A DNA stretch of 7,697 nucleotides. It comes from an uncultured Eubacteriales bacterium. Its GTDB lineage: Bacteria; Bacillota; Clostridia; Christensenellales; Aristaeellaceae. A program made the translations under genes and the position numbers. The notes under the pieces are model-generated. The model saw nothing but the letters and a program-made list of their open reading frames with translations, was not told where the DNA came from and ran no database searches. Location of the stretch: positions 1 through 7,697 of the forward strand of contig CADBNX010000460.1 in assembly GCA_902796115.1 (NCBI GenBank), written 5' to 3'. Shown piece by piece: positions 1 through 6,265 of the stretch (position 1 is its first letter; each line of letters starts with the position of its first letter).

Positions 1-1
1 G

Positions 2-976
2 CGGATTTACAAGATCGGTTCGCTGATCATGCTTTGCGGCATGGCACTGCACGCGGCACTGCCCGCGACCCGCCTGATGGTGACGCTCGCGGTCTTCGTC
101 TATTCCCTGGGGGATCATATGCAGCTGGGTATGCGCAATACGATGACGCTCAGCTATGCCCGGGAAAACAAGGGAGGAGAGGCGCTGGGCGCGCAGAACG
201 CGCTGCACCAGATCGGCACCCTGGCAGGCTATCTGCTGATCATGGCGGTGTTTTTCCTGCTTCCGAATACGCAGACGCTTTACCGGGCGGTTTTTCTCTC
301 TTCCGCGCTGATCATTGCCGTGGGATGCGTTTTTTCGGCCCGGATAGACGGAAACAGCAGACCGGATGAGAGCAAAAGAAGGTTTTATTTCAGGAAGAAG
401 TACCGGAAATACTACATGCTGGAAGTGTTTTACGGGGCAAGAAAACAGATTTTTTTCACCTTCGGGCCTTACGTGCTGGTGCGCCAGTACGGAGCGGGTG
501 CTTCGGTGATCAGCCTGCTGTTTGCGGTGTCGGCTGTATGCTGTTTTCTGGCGTCTCCGATTGTCGGCCGCATCATTGACCGGGTGGGTTACAAGGCTGT
601 CATGATCGCGGATACGCTGATCCTGGTCGTTGTCTGTTTCTTCTACGGGTTTGCGCATCATCTTTTCCCGGTCGGCGCCGCTTTTGTCGTGTGCTGCGTG
701 AACTATGTGCTGGACAGCGTGATCTCCCTGGCATCAATGGCTTCGAATGTCTACGTGCAGGATCTGTCGGACAATGAGAATGAAGTACGCGCCACGATTT
801 CGACCGGGCTTTCCGTGAATCATCTGATCACGATCCTGATTGCGCTCTTCGGCGGATGGATCTGGCAGACCCTGGGAATTGAGACCCTGTTCATCCTTTC
901 CGCAGTGCTGGGACTGTGCAACAGCGCCTATGCGGCGACCATCCGCACGTCCGGCAAAACGGCAAAACAGTCCTGA
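2..976 (+). CDS. MFS transporter, 5'-truncated by the window edge
   Basis: C-terminal 324 residues of a major facilitator superfamily permease, an integral membrane secondary transporter. The reading frame is open from position 2 with no start in view, so the true start lies upstream. The family usually has about 400 residues and 12 membrane helices, so roughly the first 80-100 residues are missing. Several long hydrophobic helices are visible. They are split by a basic, hydrophilic central loop (around RPDESKRRFYFRKKYRKYY), typical of the loop between the two six-helix halves. A second-half MFS signature, GRIIDRVGYKAV, follows (G-x-x-x-D-R-x-G pattern). The substrate cannot be read from the sequence. 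The stop lies 13 nt before the next gene, so the two are probably co-transcribed. The family call is secure, but the function (drug, sugar or lipid-linked export) is open. Confidence 0.8.
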   Translation, partial: RIYKIGSLIMLCGMALHAALPATRLMVTLAVFVYSLGDHMQLGMRNTMTLSYARENKGGEALGAQNALHQIGTLAGYLLIMAVFFLLPNTQTLYRAVFLSSALIIAVGCVFSARIDGNSRPDESKRRFYFRKKYRKYYMLEVFYGARKQIFFTFGPYVLVRQYGAGASVISLLFAVSAVCCFLASPIVGRIIDRVGYKAVMIADTLILVVVCFFYGFAHHLFPVGAAFVVCCVNYVLDSVISLASMASNVYVQDLSDNENEVRATISTGLSVNHLITILIALFGGWIWQTLGIETLFILSAVLGLCNSAYAATIRTSGKTAKQS

Positions 977-977
977 C

Positions 978-982
978 GGAGG
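978..982 (+). promoter_or_regulatory. Shine-Dalgarno site that fixes the start of the GT-C-like gene
   Basis: GGAGG lies 7 nt before the ATG at 990. It supports that start over in-frame upstream codons (for example the ATG at 840) that would overlap the MFS gene by more than 100 nt. Confidence 0.75.
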
Positions 983-989
983 CGCGTAT

Positions 990-2996
990 ATGACAGGCCT
1001 TATATACACCGCGTTTTACATCTTCTGCGGGTATCTGATCATCCGGTTCCTGCTGCCGCGCGTCCGTCTTCTGCCCCGGCTCTGGCTGGGCGCGTGCCTT
1101 GGCGTGATGCTGATGATGTGGATGCCGGCGCTGGCCGCGTTCGCGGCGGGCTATACCTTCTCGGCGCACCTGCTGGGAATGCTGGCCTCGGCGCTTTTGC
1201 CGCCCGCGGCCTGGCTGGTACGGGATCAGAGGGCGCTTCGCGGATGGGAGGAAGCGGACACAAGGCTTGGAAAATCGCTGCTGTTTACCGCGCTGCCGCT
1301 GACCGTGCTCGGTGCTGTTCTGCTGTGGACGCATTACCTGGAACCTGCGGCGGACGGGTCGCTGCATGTGGGACAGAGCACGTACGGCGATCTGAACCTG
1401 CATCTGTCCATCATCACATCCATGCGGAACGCGGCTTTCCCGCCGGATTACAGTATTTATCCGGGCGAGCGCCTCTCCTATCCTTTTCTGACGGACAGCT
1501 TTGCCACAAGCTTTCTCTTTCTCGGGTTTTCCCTGCGCGGCGCGGTGCTCTTTACCGGAAGTCTGATGATGCTGCTGGTCTTTTCCGGATACGCGATCCT
1601 GGCGGATCGGGTCATGAAGAGGGCGGGTGTGGTACGGCTGGCGGTGCTGCTCTTTTTCCTGAACGGCGGGCTGGGATTTCTGTATGCGTTCGATATGACC
1701 GGAGTCAGTCTCGGCACCGTGGGAAATAACCAGCTTCAGATGGGCACGGGCCTGGCGGAGAGAATGCGGAACATCCTGTATGGCTGGTATCAGGCGCCGG
1801 CCAATCACGCGGAGTTCACTACCTACAATCTGCGCTGGAGCAATGTGATCTGCGATATGCTGATCCCGCAGCGGACGATCCTGGGCGGATGGTGCAATCT
1901 TCTGCCCTGCCTGTATCTGTCGCTGGATACCTTCGGGGGGAAGTATTTCGACAGCGCGGACGGAAGCATGGAGGAGAACCCGTCGGGGATTCCCGCGCGC
2001 GCCCTGGTGCTGCTCGGGATCTGGGCAGGCGCGCTGCCGATGATCCATACGCACTGCTTCCTGGCGCTTGCGCTCGCGTCCCTCGGATGGATGATCTATG
2101 ACATGATCCGCAGCCGCCGGGGTTTCGCGTCCTGGCTGCTGTACGGAAGCCTCGCCGCGGTGCTTGCGCTGCCGCAGCTGCTTGTGTGGACCTTTCCGCA
2201 GGCCGCGGGAAGCAATCATTTCCTGTCCTTCCACTTCAATTGGGTGAACAATTCCAATTCCAACGGTCTCCGGGACGGATACCTGTGGTTCTACATCAAA
2301 AACATCGGGCTGCCGTTTCTCATGATCCTGCCGGCACTGCTGAAAAAGGATCCCGTGAGGCGCTTTCTGGCATCCGGCGCGTTTTTGATCTTTCTTGCGG
2401 CGGAACTGGTTCAGTTCCAGCCGAACGAGTATGACAACAACAAGCTGTTTTACGTGTGGTACATGCTCTGCGCCCTGATCGCGGCGGACTGGGGCATGGA
2501 GGTGTATGAAAAGCTGAAGGGCCTGCGCGGACGGGCTTTCATCGGTGCGGCGGCATGCATCCTGTTTTTTGCTTCCGGAACGCTGAGCGTGGCGAGAGAA
2601 GCGGTGAGCGATTACCAGATCTTTTCCGCGCAGGATGTCGAGACCGCGGAATACATTGAGGACCATACGAACGAACACGCGGTGTTCATTTCCTGGACGG
2701 AGCATATCAACCCGGTATCCGCGCTTGCCGGGCGCACCGTTGTATGCGGGCCCGACCTGTGGCTGTATTATCACGGATTCTCCACCTGGGAACGCCACGC
2801 GGATATCACGGCTTTTTATTCGGATCCCGGAGGAAGAAGGGATATCCTCGAAAAATACGGGGTGGATTATATTTTCGTGGGCAGTTATGAAAGAGCGCAG
2901 TTCGGCAGCCTTTCCGATATGGACGCCTGCTATCCGCTGCTGTTTGTTTCCCGGAACGGGGAAATCCGGATTTACGGAACGGACGGCGGAATATGA
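990..2996 (+). CDS. Polytopic membrane protein, GT-C-type glycosyltransferase-like
   Basis: A 668-residue membrane protein with roughly ten or more hydrophobic helices and a soluble C-terminal domain from about residue 545. The layout resembles GT-C glycosyltransferases, which transfer sugars from polyprenyl-phosphate donors on the outer face of the membrane. Visible landmarks are an early loop with GDLNLHLSIITSM (133-145; Asp134, His138), a possible metal or donor site. They continue with PPDYSIYPGERLSYPF (151-166), IHTH (352-355), FHFNW (414-418) and QPNEYDNNKLF (477-487). The C-terminal domain includes YGVDYIFVGSYE (623-634), a pattern I associate with large uncharacterised bacterial GT-C-like membrane proteins. 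The start at 990 is chosen for its GGAGG and the absence of overlap with the MFS gene. The stop overlaps the next start as ATGA. The membrane-protein call is firm, the GT-C assignment is inference, and donor and acceptor are unknown. Confidence 0.65.
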   Translation: MTGLIYTAFYIFCGYLIIRFLLPRVRLLPRLWLGACLGVMLMMWMPALAAFAAGYTFSAHLLGMLASALLPPAAWLVRDQRALRGWEEADTRLGKSLLFTALPLTVLGAVLLWTHYLEPAADGSLHVGQSTYGDLNLHLSIITSMRNAAFPPDYSIYPGERLSYPFLTDSFATSFLFLGFSLRGAVLFTGSLMMLLVFSGYAILADRVMKRAGVVRLAVLLFFLNGGLGFLYAFDMTGVSLGTVGNNQLQMGTGLAERMRNILYGWYQAPANHAEFTTYNLRWSNVICDMLIPQRTILGGWCNLLPCLYLSLDTFGGKYFDSADGSMEENPSGIPARALVLLGIWAGALPMIHTHCFLALALASLGWMIYDMIRSRRGFASWLLYGSLAAVLALPQLLVWTFPQAAGSNHFLSFHFNWVNNSNSNGLRDGYLWFYIKNIGLPFLMILPALLKKDPVRRFLASGAFLIFLAAELVQFQPNEYDNNKLFYVWYMLCALIAADWGMEVYEKLKGLRGRAFIGAAACILFFASGTLSVAREAVSDYQIFSAQDVETAEYIEDHTNEHAVFISWTEHINPVSALAGRTVVCGPDLWLYYHGFSTWERHADITAFYSDPGGRRDILEKYGVDYIFVGSYERAQFGSLSDMDACYPLLFVSRNGEIRIYGTDGGI

Positions 2997-3244
2997 ACGA
3001 GGAACGCTTTTTCGCCTATTCCCGCGGCCACACGAAACCCATCCGGCTGCTGATCCTGCAGGACGGAAAGGCGGCGTATATGAACGCGCTGATCGTGACC
3101 TGGGACGATGAAACCGTCGTATGCCTGAAAAGCGGAAGGAAACGCCCGCTCACGCTGCCGCGGGAAGCGGTGCTGAGCGCATCCTACGCGCGGGGAGACG
3201 AGGGAGACACACTGCAGTTTGAGAGGGGAGAGGGAGAGAAATGA
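2993..3244 (+). CDS. Small hypothetical protein between GT-C-like and GtrA genes
   Basis: An 83-residue soluble protein that I do not recognise. It has no signal peptide or membrane helix. The sequence alternates hydrophobic and polar stretches (IRLLILQDGK, NALIVTWDDETVVCLKSG, RPLTLPREAVLSASYARGDEGD). This would fit a small all-beta fold such as an Sm-like or SH3-like barrel, but that is only a guess from the strand pattern. The C-terminus is charged (FERGEGEK). The gene is bounded by 4-nt ATGA overlaps on both sides, so translation is probably coupled to the GT-C-like gene and to gtrA. That argues it is a real gene. An internal ATG at 3080 is possible, but the overlapping start fits better. 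A regulatory or adaptor role in the membrane glycosylation module is conceivable but unproven. Confidence 0.7.
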   Translation: MNEERFFAYSRGHTKPIRLLILQDGKAAYMNALIVTWDDETVVCLKSGRKRPLTLPREAVLSASYARGDEGDTLQFERGEGEK

Positions 3245-3696
3245 AGGAAAAAATCCTTGCGCTCCTGCATGACAGGAAAAAGATGCGGGAAATCGCGCTG
3301 TATCTGCTTTTCGGGGCGCTGACGACGCTGGTGGATTTTCTGATCTATTCGCTGATGCGCCGGGTGCTTGGGATCGACGCGATGGAACCGGACGGGGCGG
3401 CGTACCGCTGGGCCTGCAATGCCGCCAACCTGACCGCGTGGGTCGGCGCGGTGATATTCGCGTTTTTCACCAACAAAAAATACGTTTTCGACAGTAAAAA
3501 ACGATCTTCCGACGGTGCGTGGAAGGAATTCTGGCTGTTCGTGTCCGCGCGCGTGCTTTCCTACCTGATTTTTCAGCTGGGCCTGTATACGGCGCTGCTG
3601 TTTGTGATGCGCGATTTTCCGGCGAAAATCGTAACGAATGTCCTGGTGGTCCTGTTCAATTACGTCGCGAGCAAATGGGTGATATTCCGTAAATGA
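3241..3696 (+). CDS. GtrA family membrane protein
   Basis: A 151-residue protein of the GtrA/DPMS family (PF04138), typically 120-150 residues with four membrane helices. GtrA members are thought to move undecaprenyl-phosphate-linked sugars across the cytoplasmic membrane for use by outer-face glycosyltransferases, as in O-antigen or teichoic acid glycosylation. Landmarks are the first helix, YLLFGALTTLVDFLIY, the conserved hydrophilic turn AFFTNKKYVFDSK after helix 2, and the final helix ending in NYVASKWVIFRK, a usual GtrA ending. The start at 3241 overlaps the preceding stop as ATGA. It is preceded by an all-purine stretch (3221-3240) with AGGGGAG and AGGGAG that can serve as ribosome binding site. 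No intrinsic terminator follows. Its pairing with the GT-C-like gene is consistent with a flippase-plus-transferase unit, although no GT2 sugar-phosphate transferase is visible in this window. Confidence 0.85.
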   Translation: MKEKILALLHDRKKMREIALYLLFGALTTLVDFLIYSLMRRVLGIDAMEPDGAAYRWACNAANLTAWVGAVIFAFFTNKKYVFDSKKRSSDGAWKEFWLFVSARVLSYLIFQLGLYTALLFVMRDFPAKIVTNVLVVLFNYVASKWVIFRK

Positions 3697-3697
3697 A

Positions 3698-3717
3698 GCC
3701 GTTCTTGCATAAACGGC
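3698..3717. repeat. Short inverted repeat overlapping the darA promoter -35 box
   Basis: GCCGTT (3698-3703) and AACGGC (3712-3717) form a 6-bp perfect inverted repeat around an 8-nt spacer that contains most of the -35 element. It starts just after the gtrA stop. The adjacent homopolymer on the + strand is A rather than T, and the T run on the - strand precedes the hairpin. It therefore does not look like an intrinsic terminator in either direction. It could be an operator, or chance. Confidence 0.35.
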
Positions 3718-3733
3718 AAAAAAGGAGTATAAT
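3705..3733 (+). promoter_or_regulatory. Sigma-A type promoter of the darA-holB-ricT operon
   Basis: The -35 TTGCAT (3705-3710) and a consensus -10 TATAAT (3728-3733) are separated by exactly 17 nt. Transcription would start near 3740, giving a leader of about 28 nt before the darA ATG. This separates the darA operon from the upstream envelope genes, although read-through from gtrA is also possible because no terminator is seen. Confidence 0.8.
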
Positions 3734-3754
3734 AAGTACATATTGGTGAAGGAA

Positions 3755-3760
3755 AGGAGG
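3755..3760 (+). promoter_or_regulatory. Strong Shine-Dalgarno site of darA
   Basis: AGGAGG lies 7 nt before the darA ATG, a near-ideal ribosome binding site. The next gene, holB, lacks any such site. Confidence 0.8.
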
Positions 3761-3767
3761 CTGCGCC

Positions 3768-4097
3768 ATGAAACTGATTATTGCGATCGTTCAGGATGAG
3801 GACGCAACCCGTCTGATTTCCAGTCTGATGACAGAGGGGTACGGCGTGACCAAACTGGCCACTACGGGCGGTTTTCTGCGGAGCGGCAATACCACGCTGC
3901 TCGTCGGTGTGAGCGAGGATAAGTTTGACAACTGTCTTGCCATCATCGAGAAGGTATGCAAGAACCGCAAGCAGATCGCGACAAACCCGGTAACGATGGG
4001 AAATACATCCGAAATGTATATGTCCTATCCGGTGGAGGTCACCGTCGGCGGCGCCACGGTATTCGTGCTGTCCGTGGATCAGTTCATCAAATACTGA
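3768..4097 (+). CDS. darA: Cyclic-di-AMP receptor DarA (PstA/YaaQ), PII-like
   Basis: A 109-residue cytosolic PII-like signalling protein that forms trimers and binds the second messenger c-di-AMP. Its downstream partner is not established in the family. The match to B. subtilis DarA is close along the whole length. The start MKLIIAIVQDED is typical. The ligand-binding stretch TKLATTGGFLRSGNTT (28-43) is fully conserved, followed by PVEVTVGGATVFVL (88-101) and a C-terminal DQFIKY. The length equals the family norm, so the protein is complete. It is the first gene after a strong promoter and has a strong ribosome binding site. It is followed by holB after a single base. In B. subtilis the order is tmk-yaaQ-yaaR-holB-yaaT. 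Here yaaR is missing between darA and holB, and tmk is not directly upstream. The identification is highly confident. Confidence 0.95.
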   Translation: MKLIIAIVQDEDATRLISSLMTEGYGVTKLATTGGFLRSGNTTLLVGVSEDKFDNCLAIIEKVCKNRKQIATNPVTMGNTSEMYMSYPVEVTVGGATVFVLSVDQFIKY

Positions 4098-4098
4098 G

Positions 4099-5133
4099 AT
4101 GCAGCTGCCGCCTGAAATGGAAACAGTGAAGGAAACACAGGAAGGCGCCCTGATCGGTCTGATTCATTCGGGGCGCTTGTCTCATGCCTGCCTGATATCC
4201 GGACCGCGCGGCGTGGGCAAGAGGACACTGGCCGGAAAAATGATCAAGGCGCTTTTCTGCGATGCCTTCGGCACGGGAAAATGTCCCTGCGCGGGGGATG
4301 ACGGCTATCCGCCCTGCGGGGAGGAAGCGTGCGCGCGCAAATGTCCGTGTACCAATCATTTTTCCTGCAGACGGGTGGAAAAACGGACGCATCCGAACCT
4401 GCTATTCCCGCAGTCCTCGAAAAAGGGCAAGCCGCCGGGTGTGGACGAGATCCGCAGGGACGTGCTTTCCCCGCTCGCTTCGACGGCGCTTGAAAAGGGA
4501 AACCGCGCGGTGCTGCTGGAAAACGCGGATCAGCTGAACGCGTCCGCGCAGAACGCGCTGCTCAAGATGCTGGAGGAACCGGACGGGCACACGTATTTTC
4601 TGCTGACCGCCGATCAGCTTATGCTGGTCCTGCCGACCATCCGGTCGCGCTGCGAACAGATCCGGCTCGGCGCCTGGAGCGGGGAAAGACTGAAAAAAAC
4701 CCTGCTCGCGCGCGGGTTCACCGAGGAGGAAGTGAAAGAGATCCTGCCTTTCTGCGGCGGAAGCATCGGCCGCGCGCTGGAGATCCATCAGGACAAAGCC
4801 CTCCGGAAGAGCCTTGAAACGGTCAGGAACACGTTTCTTGCCGTTACGGATCCCTGCGGGGTGCCGGAGGCGCTGAAAACCCTGCGGGATGCCAGGGACA
4901 ACGCGGGGGACTGTCTGGAAATGCTGGAGGAGGTCCTCTCCGCAAGGCTGTCCGGGGAGACGGATGCGGAGGCGAACGATGTCTGGCAGTCGCTTCCGCG
5001 GCAGGCAGTAAGCAGCATCCTCGCAGCTGTGATCGAAACCAGACACAGAATGGAATTCAACGTGGGATGGCCCACGTCCGCGGAACGTTTACTGTATCAT
5101 ATCACGGAGGAAATACAAGTATGGCAACCGTAG
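4099..5133 (+). CDS. holB: DNA polymerase III delta' subunit (clamp loader)
   Basis: A 344-residue AAA+ protein of the clamp-loader complex that helps place the sliding clamp on DNA. The P-loop is GPRGVGKRT (35-43) with Lys41 kept. LLENADQLNASAQNALLKMLEEP (139-161) is the Walker B/delta' signature region, and LPTIRSRCE (178-186) carries the SRC motif. The C-terminal collar is more divergent. The zinc-module region (54-90) is unusual. It has eight cysteines (54, 62, 64, 73, 78, 82, 84, 90) with two KCPC motifs, where the family usually has four. The start at 4099 lies one base after the darA stop and lacks a clear Shine-Dalgarno site, so translation is probably coupled to darA. An internal Met7 is a less likely start. 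It overlaps ricT by 13 nt. I prefer delta' to DnaX because of its length and its darA/ricT neighbours. Confidence 0.92.
   Translation: MQLPPEMETVKETQEGALIGLIHSGRLSHACLISGPRGVGKRTLAGKMIKALFCDAFGTGKCPCAGDDGYPPCGEEACARKCPCTNHFSCRRVEKRTHPNLLFPQSSKKGKPPGVDEIRRDVLSPLASTALEKGNRAVLLENADQLNASAQNALLKMLEEPDGHTYFLLTADQLMLVLPTIRSRCEQIRLGAWSGERLKKTLLARGFTEEEVKEILPFCGGSIGRALEIHQDKALRKSLETVRNTFLAVTDPCGVPEALKTLRDARDNAGDCLEMLEEVLSARLSGETDAEANDVWQSLPRQAVSSILAAVIETRHRMEFNVGWPTSAERLLYHITEEIQVWQP
5106..5110 (+). promoter_or_regulatory. Shine-Dalgarno site that fixes the ricT start
   Basis: GGAGG lies inside the end of holB, 10 nt before the ATG at 5121. It favours this start over the in-frame ATG at 5067, which would add 18 unrelated residues and has no such site. 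Confidence 0.75.
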
Positions 5134-6116
5134 TCGGCGTTCGTTTCAGAAACGCCGGAAAACTGTATTATTTTGATCCGGGGCAGCTTTGGCCCACAGC
5201 CGGCGACGCGGTCATTGTGGAGACCGTGCGCGGTGTGGAATACGGAGAAGTCGTGACGGGCGTGAGCCAGATCGCGGACGAACTGGTTACGCCGCCGCTG
5301 AAAAACGTGATCCGCATCGCAACGGCGGAGGATGCCAGGCATGAAGCGGAAAACCGTGCCCGGGAACCCTCGGCGATGGCGATCTGTGCCGCGAAAATCG
5401 CGGCCCATCAGCTTCCGATGAAACTGGTGGGATGCGAATACACATTCGACGATACGAAACTGCTGTTCTATTTTACCTCGGATAAACGGGTGGATTTCCG
5501 TGCGCTGGTGAAGGATCTGGCGTCCGCGTTCCACGCACGCATCGAACTGAGGCAGATCGGCGTGCGGGACGAGGCGAAAATGCTCGGCGGGCTCGGCGCC
5601 TGCGGGAGGCCGCTGTGCTGCGCTTCCTTCCTGGGCGATTTTCAGCCTGTTTCCATCAAAATGGCAAAGGAACAGAGCCTGTCCCTGAACCCGACCAAAA
5701 TATCGGGAGTGTGCGGAAGGCTGATGTGCTGCCTGAAATATGAAGAGGACCACTACGAGGCGACCCGGAAAAAAATGCCGCGGGTGGGCCGGGAAATCCT
5801 GACGCCGGACGGAAAAGGCACGGTGATGGAACTGAATATCCTGCGTGAAACCGTGCGCGTGCGGATCGCGAAAGGCGACGACACCGAAATCCGGGATTTC
5901 CCGCTGACGGAGATCAGGCGCTGCGAGCCCAAAGGCCCGGAAAAGGACGGCGGCGAGGCACGCAGACCGCGTGCGGCAAACCAGGAGGGAGAACCCTCCG
6001 AACCGGGCGATATGGAAGAGATGGTCCGCGAAATGGAAGAAGAAGACGGACTGGACGCGGAAGCGGCCAAGGAAGCGATCACGGAACTGATGGACGAAGG
6101 GACGGAAAACGGCTGA
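5121..6116 (+). CDS. ricT: RicT/YaaT, PSP1-domain Fe-S protein of the Ric complex
   Basis: A 331-residue protein of the PSP1 family (PF04468). In B. subtilis RicT (YaaT) joins RicA and RicF in a complex carrying [4Fe-4S] clusters that assists RNase Y in mRNA processing and affects sporulation, competence and biofilm. The start MATVVGVRFRNAGKLYYFDPG is typical. The cysteine pattern is complete: GACGRPLCC (Cys161, 166, 167) and GVCGRLMCC (Cys198, 203, 204), followed by LKYEEDHY. The start at 5121 is chosen for its ribosome binding site and for the family N-terminus. Residues 269-331 form an extra tail, mostly polar and acidic, with a likely helix at about 297-326 (DMEEMVREMEEEDG...). I do not see ricA or ricF here. 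It is the last gene before a bidirectional terminator. Confidence 0.93.
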   Translation: MATVVGVRFRNAGKLYYFDPGQLWPTAGDAVIVETVRGVEYGEVVTGVSQIADELVTPPLKNVIRIATAEDARHEAENRAREPSAMAICAAKIAAHQLPMKLVGCEYTFDDTKLLFYFTSDKRVDFRALVKDLASAFHARIELRQIGVRDEAKMLGGLGACGRPLCCASFLGDFQPVSIKMAKEQSLSLNPTKISGVCGRLMCCLKYEEDHYEATRKKMPRVGREILTPDGKGTVMELNILRETVRVRIAKGDDTEIRDFPLTEIRRCEPKGPEKDGGEARRPRAANQEGEPSEPGDMEEMVREMEEEDGLDAEAAKEAITELMDEGTENG

Positions 6117-6206
6117 ACGTTCTGCCGGGCGGAAAAGGTCGGGCGACGCTCCGTTTTCCGCAGCGTGAAGCGGAAGCAATCGGATACGGATATCACGGAT
6201 CGGGAC
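6117..6206. other. Intergenic spacer after ricT with no gene
   Basis: About 90 nt between the ricT stop and the terminator stem. A weak hairpin is possible: GCGGAAAA (6129-6136) pairs with TTTTCCGC (6154-6161) around a 17-nt loop, with no following T run. CGGATA occurs twice in tandem near 6181. I see no open frame with a ribosome binding site and no promoter that would serve either neighbour. Confidence 0.5.
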
Positions 6207-6260
6207 AAAACCGCGGGAAGCCCCGGAAAGGATCGACTTTCCGGGGCTTCCCGCGGTTTT
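6207..6260. terminator. Bidirectional intrinsic terminator between ricT and parB
   Basis: A perfect 24-bp inverted repeat (6207-6230 and 6237-6260) with a 6-nt loop, GATCGA. The core is very GC-rich (CCGCGGGAAGCCCCGG). The outer ends are AAAA and TTTT, so a U run follows the stem on either strand. It sits between convergent ricT (+) and parB (-), 5 nt from the parB stop, and would stop transcription from both sides. Confidence 0.93.
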
Positions 6261-6265
6261 CGGTA

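Noticed and set aside
840..989. A longer start for the GT-C-like gene
   Set aside because: It would overlap the MFS coding region by more than 100 nt and add an Arg/Ser/Pro-rich stretch unlike a membrane-protein N-terminus. The ATG at 990 has a good ribosome binding site.
891..2798. A 635-codon open frame on the - strand opposite the GT-C-like gene
   Set aside because: Its translation is rich in Arg, Gln, His and Pro with no recognisable domain. It mirrors a well-supported membrane protein on the + strand and is a by-product of GC-rich codon use.
3698..3723. An intrinsic terminator after gtrA
   Set aside because: The hairpin has only 6 bp and is followed by A residues on the + strand. On the - strand the T run precedes it, so it does not meet terminator criteria in either direction.
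5067..5120. An upstream ATG that would extend RicT by 18 residues
   Set aside because: It has no ribosome binding site and would give a longer overlap with holB. The family N-terminus begins at the ATG at 5121, which has GGAGG upstream.
5844..5851. CGTGAAAC, one half of a parS site
   Set aside because: The other half of the parS palindrome (TGTTTCACGTGAAACA) is absent, and the site lies within ricT coding sequence.
6129..6161. A hairpin just after ricT as a terminator or small-RNA signal
   Set aside because: An 8-bp stem with a 17-nt loop and no T run. The strong terminator about 50 nt further on explains transcription ending.
5097..6179. A 360-codon open frame on the - strand opposite ricT
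   Set aside because: It is a shadow of ricT: low-complexity composition, no family motif, and convergent with the terminator layout that serves ricT.
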